Assembly: GCA_007258455.2 (NCBI GenBank)
Contig: VDFB02321316.1
Span: forward strand, 45,706 to 109,705
Reading direction: 5' to 3'
DNA: 64,000 nt
DNA from: Sequoia sempervirens
Lineage: Eukaryota; Streptophyta; Pinopsida; Cupressales; Cupressaceae
Part shown: positions 57,051 through 64,000 of the stretch, piece after piece
Numbering within the stretch: position 1 is the first letter of the stretch
How the letters are laid out: each line of letters starts with the position of its first letter
Position numbers and translations under genes: made by a program
Notes under the pieces: model-generated
Told to the model about the DNA's origin: nothing
Seen by the model: the letters and a program-made list of their open reading frames with translations, nothing else
Database searches by the model: none

Positions 57051-59640
57051 GTGAAATATTTTGGTCATTGTTTGTGTTTGAATTCTATTATGTTTTCATT
57101 TGTTTTTCATACTTGAATGTATTGGTTTGCATATTTATAATATTATTATTATAAATATTATTAAATTAAAGTTAGCTTCAAAAGTATATTATATTATAGT
57201 TATATAATACTATAATATATTTATATTATAATGTATAATTTGAAGATTATATCTAATTATTAATTTATTACTAATAATAACTATATAGATTTAATATTGT
57301 TTTATATTATTTTATTATTAATATATTTAATCTATGTATAATCTTATAGTTATATGATTTTATTGTGTATATATAATATGTTTGTAAATTTTATGATTAT
57401 GTTTCATTATAATATCAAATTTAAAAATAGCTCCAAAAGAATGCTCTGATTATTGCGTATTTATGATAATGCATTATATTTCCTATTATCTTATAAATTG
57501 CGTTTTAAAGAAAGTAGTTGGTTAAAGTTAGCTTCAAAAAATCCAAACCAATGGAAATGTATATCACACTGAGGGCTTATTATGCCCCCAATTGTCCTCA
57601 TCTTTGGGAGGAGGGAAAAAAAATAGCATCTTGGGATTGTTTAGAGCGAAACAGAGTCTCAGTCTTCTCATCTACATTGAAGGAGGTTGCAATAATCTCC
57701 TTTGATAAGGCTTTCCACATAGAAGTACTACTTGCAAGATTACACAACACGAGATTGTACCCACACAAACATTTGGTGTTAGATGAAGAAACCTTATTGC
57801 AAATTAGATCAATTTAGTTGAAGAAGAAGAAACTATGACACTTACTTGGGTGTGGTAATGATAGAGAACCATTGCATCCCTTCATCTCCAACAATCTTGG
57901 AAACCACATGGAATCTAGGTACACTGAAGAGGTAGCCGACCATCTCTAAACTTATAATATATAGTACAATCCAGAGCTCATAAAGGTTGGTGACCTAAAA
58001 TGATACAATTTTCCCTTTCTCTAGTCTTTGTTTCACTTTCCTCTAATGAAAATGGTCATGGCATGGCCAAATTCTCATAAAACTTAAAAAAAATCACAAG
58101 ATGAATCTGTAAGCATTAGTTACTACCATAGATTATGATTAAAATGAATTTTTAAAAATGAAACTAAAACAAATCCAGCCATAAAGCATTGATGATATGT
58201 GTTCAAAGGGTCATATATTTTGTGTTTGTTAATAAATCATAAATTCAAACTAAATTAAAAAACATCAACAATAGATCTTTTAAGTTCATCATGATTTCAT
58301 CAAGGTAAAACCACAAGGTTAGAACAACATCAATGGAGAGATATAGAGAGAAGCCAAAACAAACTAAAGCAAAAATGCTTGTCTTTCCAGCATGAAGGAG
58401 TACACCTGCGACATAGCCAAGATCATAGCAATATGTAGCATCAAAATTTGTTGGAAGCCCACACCTTCCTTAATAGTTGCATGCAAGCATATCAGAAAAT
58501 TGATTACAAAACATGAACATCAATTGTTGTGCTTATGATACCAAATAAGTTTAAGATACAGAAACACTACTTCTTCTATCACTTGATGTAATGATCTTAG
58601 AGGGTACCTAATAATAACAATAAAATTTTCATTCATAAGGTTGATAATAAACTGAAAATAACAGCTTACTTGTCCAACAAAAAGTGATAGAAAAGCATCA
58701 TATTTCAATGTAATGAAAATATTCAGCATAATGAGAAAAAAAGAGTAGTAAAATTGAAGTATCCAGTGTTTAAACGAAACAAAGAATTCAAAATAACAAC
58801 TGGTCAGAAAAGTTAGCTTATGTGCTGGTAGAATATCATGAGCTTTCATTACTATCGTTTAAGTCTAGTTGATGTGAAAACTATTGGCAAACCTTCCAAT
58901 TTTGGCACCTTCACCATTTTGTAAATTCCAGCCAAGGTGGGAATCATAAGAGAGTTTAAGAGATTGTGAATGGATAAGATGTCCTCAAAGTATCTTTACC
59001 TATTAATGCTTCTCACCAAACAATGTCCATTTCCATATGCCATTTTTCATTTGAAGGTCCTTCATTATGATAAGGCAAGTCAAATTGATGCAAAAACAAT
59101 ACCATACCCTTCTAATTTCGGCACCCCAACTTTATGTGACCTCCCGCCATGCTGAGAATTAGATGAGGACTAAAGAGATTGTGAATGGATAAGACATCTC
59201 ATAATATATTTACAAGTATCCATTAGGGCTTTCACTAGAAGAAATTTTACTATTATTTTGATTGGTCCTTCCATTTTTCCTGTTAGCAGAGAAATCAGCA
59301 AGTGATTTAGTGTAATAATCAAACTTGGAAGAGTTGTGAGATGTGGGTGTGACCGAGGAGTCGATTAAAGGATTGGAGAGAAGCCCTGGAGCAGACTGCT
59401 AGATTTCTCTCTTTTTTTGTGTCTATGTTGCTCTACACTGCTTCCATGCACATTGCTTGGAGCCTTTCTTTTCTCTTTGTCAATTCTTCCTCCATTCCCG
59501 AATATGTTTAGTTATGGGGATCAAAAATATGCTGCTCGCAAAAAGTATTGTCTTTGCATCTGTAGATCGAGGAGATTCTATTCAAGACCAACATGCATTC
59601 TAAAAGCGATTTTGTAGGGGTCATCTATTAGCTTAAGCAA
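57051..59640. other. No gene that can be supported
   Basis: AT-rich to 57,500. A 99-codon open stretch at 57,518-57,817 (APNCPHLWEEGKKIASWDCL, KEVAIISFDKAFHIEVLLARL) has protein-like composition but no recognised match; it could be a gene or transposon fragment. Around 58,880-59,200, two diverged direct copies of about 219 bp share ttttggcacc and agattgtgaatggataaga. The rest shows nothing. Confidence 0.35.
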
Positions 59641-59659
59641 GCATCTATTGGCTTTGGGT

Positions 59660-62150
59660 CGAATTCAATTTTCTCCCAAAAAGGATCGCGATTGTGTTTT
59701 GGTCTGGTGGACGTTACTAAGCAACTGTCTGCCACAACTGTCCATGCATATTTAAGGACCTCGAGAGGACGTTCCATTCATTCCACAAGGCGTTAAATGC
59801 GAGCAAAAGGTCTCATCCCAAGGTGGGGACAACAAACACTTTTCTGGAAAATCTGTGGTATGATGAAGAATGTAAGGCAACCAAGAGATCGCTAAAGAAG
59901 AGAGGTATGGACAAAGATTATAAGAAAAAATATGAAAAATTAGTGCAGTCCAAAAAAATAGAGTATGTAAACGACAGAAGGAAGGAACTAATCACTCTTG
60001 GGAAACATAATCCTAAAGGCTTTTGGAGGGAACTGCAACAAAAGAAAAAGAAGGTGGAAAACAATATTACAGATGTCCAATGGTTAGAGTATGCTAGACT
60101 TCTTTACGAGCGGGCCCACGAGAAAGACTACCCTCCTGTTATTAACATATCAATGGAACTATTCAATGTGGATGATATTAAACAATGAATAAAGAACTTA
60201 GCAAGCGGCAAAGCACAAGACATAGATGGGCAACAGTTTGAATTTTTAAAAAGGGGGATTGAAACTCTTGCTCCTCACATAAAAAGAATTTTCAATAATG
60301 TCAATCGGGAAGGTTTTCCTATGGAGTGGACTACCAGTGTGGTCATCCCTTTATTTAAAAGTGGTGATATCAAGAACCCATCTAACTACCGCACAATTAT
60401 GGTCAACTCTATCTTTGGCAAGCTATTTGGGAGCATGATTGAACGTAGGATCAACAAATGGGCAGAAAATGAGGGAAAAAGAGCAAAGGGATAGGCAGGT
60501 TTTAGGTCCAGGCACTCTACCATTGATCATTGCATCACCCTTAAACACTTGAATGAGAAAATTTGGGATACTCAGGGTGAGGAAGCTTATTGTTGCTTTG
60601 TAGACTTTAAGAAGGCTTTTGACATGGTGCCTAGGGAAAAATTATGGTATAAGATGGAAGAATTAGGCATTCCAAATGCATATAGAGCAGTTGTTCACAG
60701 GTTGTATGAGAAGGTTAGTGCTAAAATCAGAACAAGTGAAGGTATGTCAGAATGTTTTGGCAGCGACATTGGAGTTAAGCAGGGCTGCCCTTTATCTCCC
60801 ACGCTTTTTGGGCTATACATTGATAAGTTGGAAGCTTGGTTAAGCAAGGATGGTGGGGATGGTATCCAATTGGCAGGTTATGTAGTGAAATTACTTCTAT
60901 ATGCTGACGATCTTATCTTAATTTCAAAAACAGCTAATGGGTTAAGAGAACATTTAAAAGCCCTAGAACACTTTTGTCAGGAAGTTGGGATGCAAGTGAA
61001 CACCTCCAAAACCAAAATCATGATTTACTCATTGAATAGAAAAGTTAAACAACATACCTTTCTTTTTGAAGGCAACCCACTTGATATAGTGAAAGAATAC
61101 AAATATCTTGGGATTGACTTCCATTATAAGCTCAGTTGGGAAACTTGCAGAACGAAAAGGATACAGGGAGGTTGGAAAGCCTATTACCTGCTTCAAAATA
61201 GGTGTAGAAAAGATAAACTTTGGGATTGGAAAACCAAGAAAATCCTTTTTGTTTACTTGTCAAATCGGTTGTGCTTTATGGGTGCGAAGTGCGGAGAAGC
61301 AACATGTCAAAGTGTAGTTGGAGACAGATAGAAAGAATCCAGAAACACCTAATAACAAGAAATCTCAAAGTTAAAGCCACTGTTCCTTATGAAATTCTTT
61401 TAGCTGAAGTGGGGGCTTTTCCTTTGGAAGCTTCAGCGATAACCCAGTTTTTAGGTTATCTAAAAAAGGTCAAAAACATGGATAACCACCGGTGGCCCAA
61501 AACGGTTATGGAGGAGATTCTAGTTTGAAGAAAGAAAACTTGGATGAAACAAAACATCAAGTGGTTGAACAAGTGGGACATCGAATTACATGAATGCCCT
61601 GGCACCAATAGTGAAATAAAAATCTATGTGAAGGAAAAATTCAGGACTGCCATGTGGTCAAATTAGATCGGATGAAAAAAAGCATATTACATCAAAGAGT
61701 TTAACCCAACTAAGGAACATGGTGAAAAACCCTATTTAGGTGCAACTATTAAAGGGAAAGTGAGGCTGTTAGTTGCTCAATTGAGGACGGGGTACCACCA
61801 TCTTAGATGTGAGACTGGTAGGTGGACGACACCTAAGGAAACTTGGGAAGAAAGAACGTGCTTATTTTGTAATAAGGGAGTGGTAGAGACAGAGTGGCAC
61901 TTCGTCATGGAATGCACATCGTATGAAAATATCCGTAATCAGTACACAAATATTTCAGATGTGGACAATATGCAGTAGTTATTTGAGGAGGATAAGATGA
62001 ATCAGACAACTAGCCTCCTAGTCAAAATTAATAGTAGGAGATCTGACCTCGAGAAGAGTTTGGAGACAAACTAAGTTGTTGGTCTTGGTCCCATAGACTG
62101 TTTAGTCTTGTGGACATCATTAAAATCTTTCATTTCATTTCATTTCCGCT
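59660..62150 (+). mobile_element. 5'-truncated LINE with (TTTCA)n tail
   Basis: Carries the reverse transcriptase and C-terminal zinc-binding part of a LINE but no endonuclease; the left part begins close to the end of where the endonuclease would be (about 59,690, LVWW-type text). The 3' end is followed by ctttcatttcatttcattt (about 62,131-62,149), a short tandem tail rather than poly(A). No target duplication found by eye. 5' truncation is the normal result of incomplete target-primed reverse transcription. Confidence 0.75.
59823..61980 (+). pseudogene. LINE ORF2 reverse transcriptase
   Basis: One frame from 59,823 to about 61,245 with only two stops (60,186 and about 60,493), then a shift to another frame up to 61,980. 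RT motifs: NPSNYRTIMVNSIFGKLFG (60,378-60,434), AGFRSRHSTIDH (60,496 on), CCFVDFKKAFDMVPREKLW (60,592-60,650), GVKQGCPLSPTLFGLYID (60,771-60,825), catalytic YADD (about 60,900), EYKYLGIDF (61,096 on). The shifted frame has VVLYGCEV, then RNLKVKATVPYEILLAEVG, and a terminal zinc finger CLFCNKGVVETEWHFVMEC (61,858-61,914). Few stops mean a comparatively young copy. Clade not assigned; no RNase H seen. Confidence 0.85.
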
Positions 62151-62579
62151 ATAACCAAATTTCTATGTTTTTCACAGCTAATCATCATTGACGGCTATGC
62201 ACGGTTCAACCATATTGCATCTCCTCTTGAGCAGCCTGCACCGTGGATGGATAAACTCAGCCGGCTATTCTCAAATAGGACACGCCTTCGGCGTAAATAT
62301 AAATGCATGTAACTACTTTTATTCTATTAAGTTAGAATATAGACATTCATTATCCTACAATTTATATTATAATGATTAATATATTATTTACATAATTTTA
62401 ATAAAAATTATATATTATAACAATAGTTTTTACAATATGATATATTATAAAATTATTTTTTCGGTCGGTTTTATATTATGAAATTATTATTATAATATTA
62501 TATTAATATAATTGTATAGTTATAAGAATTTTTTGTAAGTTAAAAAATAAAAATAAAAATCGAAATTTAAGAAAAAAGA
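62151..62579. other. Spacer between LINE and CpG-rich segment
   Basis: 62,160-62,320 is mixed composition with no recognised ORF (63 codons open at 62,188-62,379). 62,320-62,560 is AT-rich. No promoter motif stands out. Confidence 0.35.
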
Positions 62580-62922
62580 AAAGGGCGCACGATGGTACAA
62601 GAAAAACCCTACCGAAACTGTAGAAAATCACTGCAAAAAATCGTGGAAAATGCCATCAGAAAGCACGCAAAACAAATTTATCGGGTTATCGCGAATCAGA
62701 AATCACAATCCTTGCAACCTGCTTCTGAAGTGAGTGTGGTGGAAATCGTCGCGCGACTGAAATTATATAGCAATTATGGCGCGTTTTTTAGGGTTTCGCA
62801 GGCTCCTAGGTTTGCAGGAAAGCTAACGATTTTTTTCGCAGGTTCAATCGTGGTCAACGATTTTTTCAGGTTAAAATCGTGGGAGTCGGAAAATCGCGAT
62901 TTTTTACCAGATTATTGCTTCT
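62580..62922 (+). promoter_or_regulatory. CpG-rich segment, possible gene 5' region
   Basis: CpG is frequent (ggcgcacg, tatcgcgaatc, gtcgcgcgac, aatcgcgattt), unlike the CpG-poor transposon DNA to the left. An open frame 62,592-62,930 (112 codons, starting ATGGTACAAG) covers it but resembles nothing known. It may be an untranslated leader of the gene to its right or a small unknown gene. A host gene 5' end is an inference from composition only. Confidence 0.3.
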
Positions 62923-63882
62923 ATGGGTGAAAGTACTGCTCATCCTTTTAGTAGATTCGTTAGTAATTTATTTTAAACATTTATTTCTTTGATGTGTCCT
63001 GCGTGCTATTCTTTTTCTTCAATAAACCTTATTGATTTTCTTTGAAAATAAATCAAAGTCTTTTTGGCCAATCACTTGAGGAAAATGGTGTCATTTCCTT
63101 GACGTATATGAAATTTTGTTCTGTTTATTTTGATTCAGTTCTTTTCAGAAAAGTAACGATGCTTCTAATTGAAACTTCATTGATTAGATTATACAAAGTG
63201 TTTACTTGACTGCAATGCATACATAAAAGACTTCTTGTATGTCTAAGGGTCTTGAACTATTCCAAATGCCAACATAATTGTTGCCACTTGTGTCTTAAGA
63301 ACTTCTCTATATGCACATCTGATACAAGCTATATGTTATGACACATTCTTCTAAGATATTATCTGACTCTTCCTGTGGACAGAAGTCAGTGAGCAAAAGA
63401 GAAAACGTATAAAAGCTGATGCTGATCCTGCAAGGTTGACATCGTCATCTGTTACAGAGCACACTAGCATCCGAATTTTCTTATTGGTGATCAGGTTGTT
63501 CATGCATGCCTCGGCTGGTGTTAGTATTTTATAGATTGAAGCTAAATTTCTAAAATTTTAATGCTTTCTAGATGTTTGCTTTCAATCTTTGGTAGAAATT
63601 TTTATTTAAAATGACAAATGGAAAGCAACCTAGGCAATCGTGTATGGCACCAAATGTAACTTAAAATCCAAATATTTCTTCAAAGTAGTCAAGAAGTTTA
63701 TAGCTTTAAATTCTCAAACATGAATGATGACAAATGCTTAGGCCTATGATTCTTACATTACATGTAGCAGTCAGTGATCTGAATTTATTTTAATAGGTTG
63801 CTGCAAGAGTTACTTCTGATAATGCAGATAAAGATAAACGGAAAGTGGTGAAAGTGATAGGTTTTGACAGGGAATCAGATAA
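62923..63882 (+). CDS. Putative host gene 5' exons, running off the window
   Basis: Three candidate exons in consistent phase. Exon 1: 62,923-62,962, ATG followed by GESTAHPFSRFV, donor a|gtaatt, phase 1. Exon 2: 63,383-63,486 after acceptor tgtggacag, reading VSEQKRKRIKADADPARLTS and on to a donor g|gtgatc, phase 0. Exon 3: 63,797-63,882 after acceptor ttaatag, reading VAARVTSDNADKDKRKVVKV then IGFDRESD, donor aa|gtaagt. Exon 2 carries a basic nuclear-localisation-like KRKRIK. Function unknown. Splice choices are by eye; exon 2's donor and exon 3's acceptor have alternatives (ccagg-type at 63,492 and gcaag at 63,806). No transcript evidence. Confidence 0.28.
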
Positions 63883-64000
63883 GTAAGTGCAAGTTTATCA
63901 AAGGTCAACTTGTTTACCTATCATGCTTCATCATGTATAACAAAATATGAAATCATTTATTCCTTTAGCATATTTTCTACCATCTATTTTAGTTGCAACT

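Noticed and set aside
57518..57817. A host gene exon
   Set aside because: Protein-like composition but no recognised motif, no supporting splice sites and surrounded by AT-rich DNA.
58861..59260. Possible leucine-rich-repeat fragment of a resistance gene on the minus strand
   Set aside because: Two diverged 219-bp direct copies are present, but the translation gives only scattered motifs and many stops, too little for a call.

Overview
This window looks like intergenic DNA from a large, transposon-filled plant nuclear genome. Almost everything recognisable is a broken, partly nested retroelement: Ty3/gypsy chromovirus, Ty3/gypsy Tat type, a non-autonomous LTR element, LINEs and a tRNA-derived SINE. 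I infer a seed plant, probably a gymnosperm, because the copies are old, long and riddled with stops, and because of low GC and several uncharacterised retroelement-linked ORFs. Species cannot be told from the window. There is no sign of bacterial, organellar or viral genome organisation. All calls are by eye.

Layout, left to right. 1-3.65 kb: 3' end of an LTR element (coiled-coil ORF relic, polypurine tract, LTR). 3.66-10.7 kb: spacer, then a broken + strand ORF of an uncharacterised family (6.4-9.2 kb) and an LTR-like region ending at 10,713. 10.9-11.1 kb: a SINE with an exact 17-bp target duplication. 11.2-15.5 kb: a decayed chromovirus (zinc knuckle, protease, RT, RNase H, integrase, chromodomain), with a 132-bp hairpin insert in RNase H. 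15.9-17.9 kb: four successive tandem-repeat blocks, then a 1,037-bp element with 30-bp inverted ends holding a cluster of palindromes. 19.5-20.3 kb: a minus-strand ORF of unknown kind.

20.6-28.7 kb: a minus-strand LINE ORF1 relic split by a 6.9-kb LTR retroelement (LTRs 21,250-22,620 and 26,805-28,166). Instead of a 5-bp target duplication, about 312 bp of the LINE is duplicated on both sides. 29.9-30.9 kb and 50.4-52.5 kb: two parts of one minus-strand gene of the same uncharacterised family as at 6.4-9.2 kb, apparently split by a 19.5-kb Tat-type element (30,901-50,380). That element has 1.25-kb LTRs, a glutamine-rich gag leader, gag, protease, RT, two different RNase H domains and an integrase. 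An antisense plant-mobile-domain gene, itself hit by a small inverted-repeat element, lies between integrase and the 3' LTR.

53.3-57.1 kb: a MITE-like element, AT-rich deserts, a more GC-rich minus-strand retrocopy-like segment, and simple repeats. 59.7-62.1 kb: a 5'-truncated LINE ORF2 with a (TTTCA)n tail. 62.6-64.0 kb: a CpG-rich stretch and three possible exons that may be the 5' end of a host gene running off the right edge; this is the only candidate for a living gene and is weakly supported.
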